A DNA stretch of 64,000 bases from Palsa-504 sp963753195. GTDB lineage: Bacteria; Actinomycetota; Actinomycetes; Streptosporangiales; Streptosporangiaceae. Location: positions 310,001 through 374,000 of the forward strand of contig CAVWBH010000007.1 of assembly GCA_963753195.1 (NCBI GenBank). The letters are read 5' to 3'. A program made the translations under genes and the position numbers. A model generated the notes under the pieces. It ran no database searches and was not told the DNA's origin. It saw only the letters and a list, made by a program, of their open reading frames with translations. Of the stretch, positions 44,305-53,121 are shown in pieces. Numbering within the stretch: the first letter of the stretch is position 1; the number at the start of each line of letters is the position of its first letter.

Positions 44305-45606
44305 GTGACACAAACAGCCGACGCAGTCGTGATCGGAACCGGGGTCATCGGTGCCGCTGTCGCCTACGAGCTCGCCCAGACCGGACTGCGGGTGATGGCT
44401 ATCGACCGGCTGGGTGATGTCGGCTCGGGCTCGACCAGCTCATCCTCAAGCATTGTCCGCTTTCACTACTCGACCTTCGAGGGAGTGGCCGCTTCCTGGG
44501 AAGCCAAGTTCAGCTGGGAGAGCTGGCCCGAATATCTGGGCAGTGGTCATGAGGAATCCCTGGCCAGGTATACCAAGACAGGTTGCCTGATCCTTGACGG
44601 CAGTACTGAACGTGAGCGGGTGCTGCCTCTCTTTGACCGCGTCGGTGTCCCGTACCAGTGCTGGGACGCTGAGACCATCCGGCAGCAGGTGCCGGGCCTG
44701 GATCCCGCACGGTACGGTCCGCCCAAGCCGGTCACGGACGCCGCATTCTGGGCGGATGCCGACGGCGAACTCGGTGCCTACTACACACCCGACGGCGGGT
44801 TTATTGACGACCCGCAGCTGGCGGCGAGGAACCTCATCGCCGCGGCGAAGCGGAGGGGGACCGAAGTTCAGCTCCGTGAACAGGTGGTGGCGATACTGCA
44901 GAAGAATGGGCGGGTCCAGGGCGTAAGGCTGCGCTCAGGAAGCGTGATTCAGTCTCCCGTCGTGGTCAATGCGGCGGGCCCGTACTCCGGTCAGGTTAAC
45001 GCTCTCGCGGGCGTCACCGGAGAATTCCGAATCCGAACTCGCCCACTTAGGCAGGAGGTCCATTCCGTACCTGCACCGGCTGGCTATGCGCACGGCGAGC
45101 TGGGTCCCGCTGTCACGGACGGGGACCTGGGCACATACTTCAGATCCCACTTCGGCGGGCAGCTTCTCGTCGGAAGCGCGGAGCCAGCATGCGATGCCCT
45201 CCACTGGATAGATGACCCGGATGCTTTCGAGGCCGAGCCCACCGCGGAGGCGTGGGATTCGCAGGTACTCCGCCTGGCCCGAAGAATCCCGTCGCTGGGC
45301 ATCCCGCCCCGTCCCGTTGGTTTCGCTGCACTATATGACGTCGCCGACGACTGGATCCCGATCTACGACCGTACCTCATTGGCTGGGTTCTATGTGGCCA
45401 TTGGCACGAGCGGCAACCAGTTCAAAAACGCTCCTGTCGCCGGCCGTTTTATGGCGGCCCTGGTACACGCTTGCGAAAGCGGACACGATCACGACTCGGA
45501 TCCGGTTCTGTTCAGCGGACCCTTCACCAAGAACGAAATAAACCTCGGGCACTACTCACGCCTCCGCCAGCCCCATGCGGAGAGCGCGAACAATGTGCTG
45601 GGCTGA
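44305..45606 (+). CDS. FAD-dependent amino-acid/sarcosine oxidase (DAO family)
   Basis: A 433-residue DAO-family flavoenzyme. The Rossmann motif is ADAVVIGTGVIGAAVAYELAQTGLRVMAIDR; the central GGFIDDPQLAARNLIAAAKRRG and VVVNAAGPYSGQVNALAGV, and C-terminal VGFAALYDVADDWIPIYDR are as in sarcosine/glycine oxidases. GTG 44305 follows GAGAGGACTATTGA. Together with the dehydrogenase at 41065 and the homocysteine methyltransferase it could complete stepwise N-demethylation of methylated glycines to glycine. Codon use is slightly more AT-tolerant than in neighbouring genes. Confidence 0.9.
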   Translation: MTQTADAVVIGTGVIGAAVAYELAQTGLRVMAIDRLGDVGSGSTSSSSSIVRFHYSTFEGVAASWEAKFSWESWPEYLGSGHEESLARYTKTGCLILDGSTERERVLPLFDRVGVPYQCWDAETIRQQVPGLDPARYGPPKPVTDAAFWADADGELGAYYTPDGGFIDDPQLAARNLIAAAKRRGTEVQLREQVVAILQKNGRVQGVRLRSGSVIQSPVVVNAAGPYSGQVNALAGVTGEFRIRTRPLRQEVHSVPAPAGYAHGELGPAVTDGDLGTYFRSHFGGQLLVGSAEPACDALHWIDDPDAFEAEPTAEAWDSQVLRLARRIPSLGIPPRPVGFAALYDVADDWIPIYDRTSLAGFYVAIGTSGNQFKNAPVAGRFMAALVHACESGHDHDSDPVLFSGPFTKNEINLGHYSRLRQPHAESANNVLG

Positions 45607-45700
45607 TGACACGGCAGGGTTCCGGCCTATTCCGTCAGCGGGCCGCGGGCCGCACGGACCTGGGTGGACCAGAACGCGGGTCAAAACCTCGTCGTAGCTG

Positions 45701-45754
45701 GGAGCCGGTGAGCGGGACCGAACCGCTGACCTGCCGGTTACAAGAAGTACGGCC
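45701..45754 (-). repeat. tRNA-Thr 3'-half fragment (att-site remnant), copy A
   Basis: Read on the minus strand: anticodon-loop sequence CTTGTAA, a variable-loop-like AGGTC, a T arm AGCGGTTCGGTCCCGCT and acceptor CACCGGC then TCC. The 5' half of the tRNA is absent. The same 54 bp recurs at 51691 and 58041. A breakpoint in the anticodon loop is typical of tyrosine-integrase attachment sites. The next gene pair is a VapBC module. Confidence 0.65.
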
Positions 45755-45854
45755 TCGCTGGAGGGGCCTCCTTAGATCCTGTCCGCGGCATGTGTGTGCG
45801 TTTGATCGGGGTGCGGCCCAGTGCGCTATCATGGGATATCACTTGGAGGCATCC

Positions 45855-46076
45855 ATGGCTGATGTACTGATCCGTGATGTACCAGAGGAAGTTGTCGCGG
45901 CACTAGATGCCCACGCCGCTCGCCTCGGCGTATCCCGGAGCGAGTATCTCCGCCGCCGCCTAGCTCAAGACGCCGCCACCCCAGGTTCCCCGGTCAGGGT
46001 AGAAGACCTGGCACGTTTCGCCGGCACCTTCGCCGATCTGGCCGACCCTGACGTGATGTCTCAGGCCTGGAAGTGA
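45855..46076 (+). CDS. ribbon-helix-helix antitoxin (VapB/FitA-like)
   Basis: A 73-residue antitoxin starting MADVLIRDVPEEVVAALDAHAARLGVSRSEYLRRRL, a clear RHH DNA-binding fold, followed by a toxin-binding tail (VEDLARFAGTFADLADPDVM). ATG 45855 follows TTGGAGGCATCC. A small palindrome TATCatggGATA (45827-45838), including a TATCAT -10-like box, lies just upstream and suits autoregulation. The stop overlaps the toxin start (GTGA). Confidence 0.9.
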   Translation: MADVLIRDVPEEVVAALDAHAARLGVSRSEYLRRRLAQDAATPGSPVRVEDLARFAGTFADLADPDVMSQAWK

Positions 46077-46480
46077 CGACCTGGCTCATCGACAAGTCCG
46101 CACTGATCCGCCTGGCAGCCAGCCCAGATGCCGCCGAATGGGCCGGGCGGATCGAACGCGGCCTGGTCCGGATCGCCACCGTCACCCGCCTGGAAACCGG
46201 GTATTCGGCCCGGTCAGGTCCTGAGTTGCGGACCGCGTTCCGGCAACCGCCGTTGTCGTCAATGCCGGTTGAATACATGACCCCGGCTATCGAAGACCGG
46301 GCCCTGGAGATCCTGGCCCTGCTCGCGGACCAGGGCCAGCACCGCGCCCCATCAATACCGGATCTGATCATCGCCGCGACGGCCGAACTGGCCGGGCTTA
46401 CCGTGCTGCACCTCGATAAGAACTTCGACCTCATCGCCCAGATCACCGGCCAGCCTGTAGAACGCCTGAACGCGCCTTAA
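46073..46480 (+). CDS. vapC: VapC PIN-domain toxin
   Basis: A 135-residue PIN ribonuclease: WLIDKSALIRLAASPDA (first Asp), TRLETGYSARSG (Glu), PSIPDLIIAATAELAGLTVLHLDKNFDLIAQITGQPVERL (Asp pair). GTG 46073 overlaps the antitoxin by 4 bp. It resembles the Mtb VapC proteins that cleave initiator tRNA or other tRNAs. Intact operon partner of the 45855 gene, placed directly after tRNA fragment A. Confidence 0.92.
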   Translation: MTTWLIDKSALIRLAASPDAAEWAGRIERGLVRIATVTRLETGYSARSGPELRTAFRQPPLSSMPVEYMTPAIEDRALEILALLADQGQHRAPSIPDLIIAATAELAGLTVLHLDKNFDLIAQITGQPVERLNAP

Positions 46481-46844
46481 CCCGAGGCATGACCTGTCCC
46501 GGACAGCGGCTATGAGAGAGCGTTCCCGCGGAAACGTTTGGCGCAATTGCGTGGAGCGTTCCCGCGGAGACGCAAGCCCGCCGACCATCTGTTAAGCCGA
46601 CCAGGGCCTGCGGGGCTGCCGACAACCCGAAAAGGTCCCTTTGATAACCGCGCCCGCCTGCCGTTATAGGCGCCGGCACCGTACCTTCAGCGCGATCGGT
46701 TGACGTGCTGATGGATCGATATGCGCTGACTGCAGGGAACCCTCGGCCGGATCTGCCAAAACTCCGCATACCGTGTAATCACGTGACCAGATGGTCTCGG
46801 GCGACCTGCTCGCAGGACGCGTGAGCCTCCTGAGGGGGGTGGTC
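46481..46844. other. gene-poor interval before LAL copy 3
   Basis: Some 360 bp holding a direct repeat (46518-46568) but no convincing gene. It should contain the promoter of the LAL regulator at 46845; no clear -35/-10 pair can be singled out. Confidence 0.5.
46518..46568. repeat. 15-bp direct repeat upstream of LAL copy 3
   Basis: gagcgttcccgcgga occurs at 46518-46532 and 46554-46568, 36 bp apart (centre to centre), some 280 bp before a LAL regulator. Such spaced direct repeats are usual for MalT/LuxR-type activators, so autoregulation is possible. Confidence 0.5.
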
Positions 46845-49580
46845 ATGGCAGGCCCGCTGCTCGAGACCAAGCTCCACGTCCCCAGATGGCGACGCAGTCT
46901 GGTGGCGCGTCCGAGACTGAGCGAGCGCCTGAGCCGCGGCGCGGAGTCGGCGCTGACCCTATTGTCAGCTCCGGCCGGGTTCGGCAAGACGACCGTGCTG
47001 GCGGAGTGGCTGGCAGCCGCTCCGGCCAATGGACGGTCTGTGGCGTGGCTGTCGCTTGACCAGCGCGACAACGATCCCGCGTTGTTCTGGACGTACCTTG
47101 TCGCCGCGCTGAAGACGGCGGCGCCCGGGGAGGGTGCAGGTGCCCTCTCGCTTCTGCAGCCTCCCCAGCCGCCGGACGAGGCGGGCCTTGTTGCTCTGCT
47201 TAACGACCTCGACGCCATCTCGGACGATGTCGTGCTGGTGCTCGACGACTACCACGTCATCGACGCGCGCGACGTGCAGGACGGGATGGCCTTCCTGCTG
47301 GAGCACCTACCCCCGCAGATACACCTGGTGATCGCCAGCCGCACCGACCCGTCGTTGCCGCTGGCGCGGTTGCGCGCGCGCGGCGAGCTCGCCGAGATGC
47401 GCGCCGCCGATCTGCGCTTCACGCCCGGCGAGGCCGCGGCGTACCTCAACGGGGTGATGGGACTGGCGCTGACCGCCGCCGATGTCGCAGCGCTGGAGGG
47501 GCGCACTGAAGGGTGGATCGCCGCGCTGCAGCTGGCGGCGCTCTCGCTGCAGGGGCGGGAGGACGTCGCCGCGTTCATCGACGGCTTCGCCGGGGATGAC
47601 CGGTACATCGTCGACTTCCTGGCCGAGGAGGTCTTGCAGCGCCAGCCCGGTCCTGTCCAGCATTTCCTGCTGCAGACTTCCATTCTGGACCGGCTGAGCG
47701 GCCCGCTGTGCGATGCCGTTACCGGCCAGGACGGCGGCAGGGCCATGCTGGCGGCGCTGGAGCGGGGGAACCTGTTCCTGGTCCCGCTTGATGACCGCCG
47801 CCGGTGGTATCGCTATCACCAGCTCTTCGCCGACGTCCTGCACGCGCGGCTGCTGGACGAGCAGCCCGACGACGTTCCTGACCTGCACCGGCGGGCGAGT
47901 GCGTGGCACGAGCAGAACGGCGAGCCGTCAGAGGCGATCCGGCACGCGCTGGCCGCGGCGGATTTCGACCGGGCCGCGGACCTGGTCGAGCTGGCGATTC
48001 CGGCCATGCTCAGGAGCAGGCAGGAGACTGCGGTGCTTGGCTGGCTCAAGCTGCTGCCCGACGAGGTGGTCCGGATCAGGCCGGTGCTCAACGTCGGGTT
48101 CGCCGGGGCGTTGCTGGCTGGCGGCGAGTTCGAGGGCGTTGAGGCCCGACTGCGGGACGCCGAGCAGTGGCTGGACCGGGCCACAGGTATCCGTCAGGGA
48201 TCCCACGCCCCAGCGGCGGAGATGGTCGTCGTCGACGACGCGGAATTTCGCCGCCTTCCGGCGGAGATCGAGCTGTACCGTGCCGCCCAGGCCCTGGTCC
48301 GGGGCGATGGGCCCGGCACTGTGCGGCACGCCCGGCAGGCGCTCGAACTGTCGCCTGCTGATGACCACCTCGGCCGTGCTTCGGCAGCGGCACTCACGGG
48401 GCTCGCGTCCTGGGCGAGCGGGGACCTTGAGGCCGGGCACTTGGGGTATGCCGAATGCATGGCGGGACTGCGGCGGGCCGGGCACATCGCCGATACCTTC
48501 GGGTGCGCGATCGCGCTGGCGGACATCCGGCGTACGCAAGGCCGTCTCGGCGAGGCGATGCGCACCTACGAGCAGGCATTGCAGCGTGCACCCCAGCAGG
48601 ACGGGCCGGTTCTGCGGGGAACGGCAGACATGTACGTAGGGATGAGCGAGGTCTACCGCGAGCGCGACGATTTGCCCGCCGCCATGCAGCAGTTGCTGCG
48701 CAGCCAGGACCTGGGCGAGCACACCGGGCTACCGCAGAACCGATATCGCTGGCGGGTCGCGATGGCTCGGATACGGGAGGCTGAAGGAGATCTGGGCGGC
48801 GCACTCGATCTGCTCAACGAGGCGGAGCGCCTGTATGTGGGTGATTTCTTCCCCAACGTGCGGCCGGTCCCGGCGTTGAAGGCACGGGTGCGGGTCGCAC
48901 GAGGCGAGCTTGGTGAAGCGCTCGGCTGGGCGCGTGAACGAGGCCTATCGGTTGCGGACGACCTCAGCTACCTGCGCGAGTTCGAGCACATCACCCTGGC
49001 CAGGGTGCTCTTGGCCCGGTACGCGGAAGAGCATGCAGAGCGCTCCATCCAGGAGGCGACCCGGCTCTTGGAGCGCCTCCTGCGAGCGGCCGAAGAAGGG
49101 CAGAGGACGGGAAGCGTCATCGAGATCCTGGTGCTGCAGGCGCTGGCCCACCAGGCGCGAGACGACATACCCGCTGCGTTGGCATCACTGCGACGCGCGC
49201 TGACGCTGGCTGAACCGGAGAGCTACGTCCGCATCTTCGCCGATGAGGGGCCGCCTTTGGCCTCCCTGCTCAGGGCGGCCGCGAAGCAGCGGATCGCCCC
49301 GGGCTATGTCCGCCGGCTCCTGGGCGCCGTTAACAAGACCCAGGACAGCGCGCCCGCCAGTCAGGGCTTGATCGAGCCGCTGAGCGAACGCGAGCTGGAG
49401 GTGCTACGGCTGCTCGGAACCGACCTGCGCGGCCCGGAGATCGCTCGCGAGCTCATAGTGTCGCTGAACACTGTGCGGACGCACACCAAGAACATCTACG
49501 CCAAACTCGGCGTGAACAACCGCCGGGCAGCGGTCCGCCGGGCCAGGGAACTCGACCTGCCGCGCACCGGCGACCGCTGA
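46845..49580 (+). CDS. LAL/MalT-type LuxR-family regulator (divergent third member)
   Basis: A 911-residue STAND-ATPase regulator from ATG 46845. Walker A is SAPAGFGKTTVLAEW, Walker B DVVLVLDDYHVI; the conserved RWYRYHQLFADVL follows, then a long TPR-like region and the C-terminal HTH LSERELEVLRLLGTDLRGPEIARELIVSLNTVRTHTKNIYAKLGVNNRRAAV. It belongs to the more common AcoK/MalT-like branch and is clearly different from the two 757/758-residue paralogues in this window. The 18 extra residues from 46791 lack similarity. Inducer and targets are unknown. Confidence 0.92.
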   Translation: MAGPLLETKLHVPRWRRSLVARPRLSERLSRGAESALTLLSAPAGFGKTTVLAEWLAAAPANGRSVAWLSLDQRDNDPALFWTYLVAALKTAAPGEGAGALSLLQPPQPPDEAGLVALLNDLDAISDDVVLVLDDYHVIDARDVQDGMAFLLEHLPPQIHLVIASRTDPSLPLARLRARGELAEMRAADLRFTPGEAAAYLNGVMGLALTAADVAALEGRTEGWIAALQLAALSLQGREDVAAFIDGFAGDDRYIVDFLAEEVLQRQPGPVQHFLLQTSILDRLSGPLCDAVTGQDGGRAMLAALERGNLFLVPLDDRRRWYRYHQLFADVLHARLLDEQPDDVPDLHRRASAWHEQNGEPSEAIRHALAAADFDRAADLVELAIPAMLRSRQETAVLGWLKLLPDEVVRIRPVLNVGFAGALLAGGEFEGVEARLRDAEQWLDRATGIRQGSHAPAAEMVVVDDAEFRRLPAEIELYRAAQALVRGDGPGTVRHARQALELSPADDHLGRASAAALTGLASWASGDLEAGHLGYAECMAGLRRAGHIADTFGCAIALADIRRTQGRLGEAMRTYEQALQRAPQQDGPVLRGTADMYVGMSEVYRERDDLPAAMQQLLRSQDLGEHTGLPQNRYRWRVAMARIREAEGDLGGALDLLNEAERLYVGDFFPNVRPVPALKARVRVARGELGEALGWARERGLSVADDLSYLREFEHITLARVLLARYAEEHAERSIQEATRLLERLLRAAEEGQRTGSVIEILVLQALAHQARDDIPAALASLRRALTLAEPESYVRIFADEGPPLASLLRAAAKQRIAPGYVRRLLGAVNKTQDSAPASQGLIEPLSERELEVLRLLGTDLRGPEIARELIVSLNTVRTHTKNIYAKLGVNNRRAAVRRARELDLPRTGDR

Positions 49581-49615
49581 CCAGGGCGCGTCGCGGCCCG
49601 CGGCCCGCAGGGTGC

Positions 49616-50189
49616 TCATCGGACCCGCTTCACGGGCAGGATGGTGACGGCTCCGACGATGGCGCAGACCCCGGCCACTCCATATAGCACGGCGTAGCTG
49701 CCGCTGCCGATCGCCAGGATGGTCGACGCGATCCCTGGCGCGATGGTCAGGGTGCCAAGGAATAGTTGCTGCGGTACCCAGGACACCGGCGACCAGGCCG
49801 ATGAGCATCCAGGGCGGCCGCATGCCCAGCCGCGACGAGGCGCGGTCGCTCATCTTGCCGAAGAACGGATTGCCGAACATGGCCAGCAGGGCGCGCCGAT
49901 CCCGGAGACAAGCGCCAGGCTGTCCGCTGCCCGTCCGATCCCCACCAGCGAGTCGACCTTCAACGCCAAGGTGACCAGCAGGGCGCGATGAACACCGGGG
50001 GGTGCTGATGTACGCCAGCGAGTACAGCGAGATGAAGCCCCATCCCACCCGGTGCGGCGCGGGCGACTTGGGCTCCAGCGCTGCCTCGGCTGCCGGTTCG
50101 GTACTTCAATCCATCCAGCCCGGCGGTGGGACAGGCAGACGCGGGCCGTCGGCGGGGGTGCTATCCCCCGGCCTGGAGACGTCGGGCAT
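49616..50189 (-). pseudogene. MFS transporter pseudogene
   Basis: From ATG 50189 (GAGGAGGGCGCA before it) the minus strand carries scattered parts of one MFS protein in different frames: VGWGFISLYSLAYIST, GNPFFGKMSDRASSRLGMRPPWMLIGLVAG (motif A), then VPQQLFLGTLTIAPGIASTILAIGSGSYAVLYGVAGVCAIVGAV and VKRVR before TGA 49616. In-frame stops and at least two frame changes, and a length of only 190 codons, show a gutted gene. Confidence 0.7.
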
Positions 50190-50294
50190 TGCGCCCTCCT
50201 CAGGCGGGATGGAGCCAGGCGACTAACGCACCGGCCCCTGCCTCCGGCAATGGCCCGGCTCAAAAGCAGGGCGAAGTGCCAGATCACCACATCA

Positions 50295-50312
50295 ATCACC
50301 ACATGTGGTGAT
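50295..50312. promoter_or_regulatory. 18-bp perfect palindrome operator candidate
   Basis: ATCACCACATGTGGTGAT is a perfect palindrome, preceded by a direct half-site ATCACCAC at 50283. It lies 105 bp before the small gene at 50417, so it is a plausible repressor site for the 50417-51475 pair. Confidence 0.6.
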
Positions 50313-50416
50313 ACGTCCTCATCACATTCTCTTCTACCTTTCGATCAACCAGCGAATGTCGGAAACGCCAGCTGAGATCCATCCATCCAGCCAGGCAACA
50401 GTTGAAGGGAGGGCAA

Positions 50417-50686
50417 ATGAGCGAAATATCGACCGGCTCTCATCAGAGCCCGGGGCACTACGAAATCCGCCTCAAAGGGCACCTCGATTCCCGGTGGGCT
50501 GCCTGGTTTGACGGACTGAGCCTCACCAGCGTGAACGACGGCACCACCATCATCTGCGGCCCGGTAGCCGACCAGTCCGCGCTGCATGGCTTGCTCCAGA
50601 AAGTCCGCGACTTGGGCCTGCCGCTGGTCTCGGTCACTCAGGTCGAACCCGGCCAGCCCGATGCGCCCGCCAACGGGCCCCGGTAA
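50417..50686 (+). CDS. conserved hypothetical protein (89 aa)
   Basis: From ATG 50417 (AGGGAGGGCAA before it): GHYEIRLKGHLDSRWAAWFDGLSLTSVNDGTTIICGP, then VADQSALHGLLQKVRDLGLPLVSVTQVEPG. This matches a widespread small actinobacterial and bacterial family often encoded beside DUF4386 or MarR genes; the function is unknown. The chain looks like a compact alpha/beta fold with no TM or signal. The DUF4386 gene follows 27 bp downstream, so an operon is likely. Confidence 0.82.
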   Translation: MSEISTGSHQSPGHYEIRLKGHLDSRWAAWFDGLSLTSVNDGTTIICGPVADQSALHGLLQKVRDLGLPLVSVTQVEPGQPDAPANGPR

Positions 50687-50713
50687 CTCATAAATCCATT
50701 GAAGGAGACCGAT

Positions 50714-51475
50714 ATGACCACCACCATGCACGCCACAGCAGCCAAACCAGCCGGGATGACCTCGCTGAGAAAGACCGCGCTGGTCGCGGGCATCTTCTAC
50801 CTGATCACCTTCATCTCGATCCCCACCCTCGCCCTCTACGGCCCGGTGAAGAACCACCGGGACTGGATCCTCAGCTCCGGCACCAACACGGGCGTGCTCG
50901 TGGGCTGCCTCCTGGAGGTGATCGTGGCGCTGGCCGGCATCGGCACCGCCGTCACGCTGTACCCGGTAGTCAAGCGGCAGAACGAAGGTGTCGCGCTTGG
51001 CTTCGTCACCGCCCGCGTCCTTGAAGCGAGCATGATCTTCGTCGGCGTCGTCAGCCTGCTCTCGCTGGTGACCCTGCGGCAGAGCGGAGCGGCAGGCGAT
51101 CCGGCCGCCCTCGTCACCACCGGCGCGTCGCACGTCGCCATCTACAACTGGACCTTCCTGCTCGGACAGACCCTCATGCCCTGCATCAACGCCCTGCTGC
51201 TGGGCTCCTTGATGTACCGGTCCCGACTCGTGCCCCGTATCCTTCCCGTGCTCGGACTCATCGGAGCCCCCCTGCTCATCAGCGCCGTCATCGCAACGCT
51301 GTTCCTCGGCATCGGGCACGTCTCCGCATGGTTGGCGATCGCGACCCTCCCAGTAGCTGCCTGGGAGTTCTCGCTTGGCGTCTGGCTGGTCTTCAAGGGT
51401 TTCAAGCCCTCCCCGATCACCGCTGCAATGACCGCAGCCGACACCGCGGCCTCCTATCACGACGTCACCGTCTAA
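50714..51475 (+). CDS. DUF4386 family membrane protein
   Basis: A 253-residue protein with six predicted helices: RKTALVAGIFYLITFISIPTLALYG at the N-terminus, then ILSSGTNTGVLVGCLLEVIVALAGIGTAVTLYPVVKRQNEGVALGFVTARVLEASMIFVGVVSLLSLV, characteristic of DUF4386. The family's function is unknown. ATG 50714 follows AAGGAGACCGAT. A strong terminator lies 14 bp after the stop. Confidence 0.92.
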   Translation: MTTTMHATAAKPAGMTSLRKTALVAGIFYLITFISIPTLALYGPVKNHRDWILSSGTNTGVLVGCLLEVIVALAGIGTAVTLYPVVKRQNEGVALGFVTARVLEASMIFVGVVSLLSLVTLRQSGAAGDPAALVTTGASHVAIYNWTFLLGQTLMPCINALLLGSLMYRSRLVPRILPVLGLIGAPLLISAVIATLFLGIGHVSAWLAIATLPVAAWEFSLGVWLVFKGFKPSPITAAMTAADTAASYHDVTV

Positions 51476-51488
51476 CCCTCGAAAAACG

Positions 51489-51515
51489 CGGCCGGGCCCA
51501 CCAAGGGCCCGGCCG
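51489..51515 (+). terminator. GC-rich hairpin terminator
   Basis: Perfect 11-bp arms cggccgggccc / gggcccggccg with a 5-bp loop, beginning 14 bp after the DUF4386 stop. No T-run, as is usual in high-GC actinobacteria. Confidence 0.8.
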
Positions 51516-51603
51516 CCGCCGTCCGCGCCGGGTCCGAGCCGGCCTTCCACGCCAAATCACCCGTTCTGCATAATTCGGGTCGAAGGACGTGAGTGAATAT
51601 TCC

Positions 51604-51659
51604 AGTAGGTGCATAGATTTGGCGAGCGTCTCTCGCAACTCGGTCCACGCCGTTCCTTC
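51604..51659. repeat. dispersed repeat, copy 1 (partial)
   Basis: The core ggcgagcgtctctcgcaact + cggtccacgcc is shared with 53978-54010 almost exactly, preceded in both by an agtaggtgca/aataggtgcg block. The third relative starts at 63903. A 55-bp fragment of a dispersed element. Confidence 0.75.
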
Positions 51660-51690
51660 TAATTGATTGTTCGAAAGAATATTTCTAACG

Positions 51691-51744
51691 TGAGCCGGTG
51701 AGCGGGATCGAACCGCTGACCTGCCGTTTACAAGAAGTACGGCC
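51691..51744 (-). repeat. tRNA-Thr 3'-half fragment (att-site remnant), copy B
   Basis: Matches copy C at 58041 at 53 of 54 positions and copy A at 51 of 54. The similarity to copy C extends about 100 bp beyond the tRNA part, to about 51845 (shared blocks gatgacac, gcactcgc, ggattatccg and tccacgaaccg), so a larger unit was duplicated. Confidence 0.68.
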
Positions 51745-51955
51745 CGGTGCACCATACGCACTACCGGCACAGATGACACAAGTAATCGCACTGATGGCAC
51801 TCGCTGCGCTTGGATTATCCGGTACGCCGGTCCACGAACCGGCCCACGGGAGGCAACAGGAAATTCCCCATGGTCGTGACCGAGCGTGGTGGCCGGAGGC
51901 CTACCACGGCTGCTCTCCGATGGTGGCCCCTCTCCGTGGCCGGACAGCCAGGATC

Positions 51956-52360
51956 TCAGCTTCCGGCGCTGTGGCCATTCGGGCCAGGAAGCGGCCCGAT
52001 GTGCTTGTCATACGCCGCCAAGGCCGCCTCTAGCGTGAACGGCCCGCGAAGCCACTGAATCTGCGGCGGGATCTCGGAATAATCCACGTATGGATTATCG
52101 CCGCAGCCCGGGCAGATGAGCTCGAACACGTCGGTGTAGCCGCCTTCGACGCGGCCGTCCGCAATGCGGGCCGGCTGGCGCCGCACGAAGGCCGTCCCGC
52201 CGTGGCCGGGCTGCCCGGCAAGCGGGAATGTCATGCCGTCCGTAGGCCCCATGCGCAGCCACGGATCACGGCGATCGTTCAGACTCGGCGCAGGGACAGC
52301 GGGCGGGCGGACGGCGGGTCTGGTACCGGTCCATGTGTCACGGTCGTTAAGGCTGCTCAT
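51956..52360 (-). CDS. CxxC-motif small protein (intact copy)
   Basis: A 134-residue protein of no named family. The well-conserved part is DGMTFPLAGQPGHGGTAFVRRQPARIADGRVEGGYTDVFELICPGCGDNPYVDYSEIPPQIQWLRGPFTLEAALAAYDKHI. One CPGCGDNPY knuckle suggests a single zinc or redox site. ATG 52360, with GGTGAG as ribosome site, corresponds exactly to the frameshifted paralogue at 25810. Longer upstream reading is not conserved between the copies. The cellular role is unknown; two copies in one window suggests an accessory, mobile gene. Confidence 0.72.
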   Translation of the reverse strand: MSSLNDRDTWTGTRPAVRPPAVPAPSLNDRRDPWLRMGPTDGMTFPLAGQPGHGGTAFVRRQPARIADGRVEGGYTDVFELICPGCGDNPYVDYSEIPPQIQWLRGPFTLEAALAAYDKHIGPLPGPNGHSAGS

Positions 52361-52680
52361 CCAACTCACCGCCCGGCCAGTAATCCGAGCGCTGCCGGGG
52401 ACTGGAGCAGCGTTGCCTTCGTCAGACGATACGCGCAGACACTGCGCGACGAAAAGGTCCAGCCAAGCGGCACAGTGCCTGATGAAGCTATGTTCCCCGG
52501 CCGTTGGCCTCAGTGTCGGGTGACGTTTCCGGCCGTCCGTATGCGGGTGGAAGCGCGGGCGCTGTTCCACGCCGAGGCCTTGGCGTGCCATCATCGCGCT
52601 GCTGTGCGTAACTTCAGCCGACGGCGGCTCCGTCCGCGCCCACAAGCGGGCGCACAGCTCTCAGCAAGCGAGGTCCGGTG

Positions 52681-53121
52681 TTAGCGTGCGGAGCGGGTGA
52701 CGATCCGCACCGCAGGCATCGCCGAAGCCAGGCGGAGGATGTCGCCCGGATCGGCCGTCACGACTACCGCATGGCCATGCGTAGACGCCACAGCGACCGA
52801 ATGGGCATCAATTATGTCCTTCGTATCCGCGCCGGCACCATGCAGGACTGACCCAACGCGGCGAGCGAGATCGAAGTCCGTTGGGACGACGCGGACGGCG
52901 GGCCGTGCGGCACGGGTCTCGCGATGGCGCGCGAGCGCTGATTCGACAGCACGGGTACGCCCGGCGCCCCGGCAGCATTCAGCGCACACCAGTGCCGGGA
53001 CCAGCACGTCGCTCTTACGCTCCCAAGCCTCGGCCAGCAGTGCCCGCAGCCGGGCGGGCGGAGGCTGCTCAGTTAGAGCGTCCAGGCCGTCAGCATCCAG
53101 GATGAGGGGCGCGCCGGTCAT
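52681..53121 (-). CDS. PIN-domain toxin (VapC-like)
   Basis: A 146-residue PIN protein: LILDADGLDALTEQP (first Asp), VLVPALVCAECCRGAGRTRAVESAL (Glu), DTKDIIDAHSVAVASTHGHAVVVTADPGDILRLA (Asp residues). ATG 53121 overlaps the antitoxin stop by 4 bp. It differs in sequence from the other VapC proteins here, so the modules were acquired independently. Confidence 0.88.
   Translation of the reverse strand: MTGAPLILDADGLDALTEQPPPARLRALLAEAWERKSDVLVPALVCAECCRGAGRTRAVESALARHRETRAARPAVRVVPTDFDLARRVGSVLHGAGADTKDIIDAHSVAVASTHGHAVVVTADPGDILRLASAMPAVRIVTRSAR

Noticed and set aside
51698..52033. Open frames starting SGIEPLTCRLQEVRP at 51698 and 58048
   Set aside because: They are translations across antisense tRNA-Thr fragments, a known source of spurious protein predictions.
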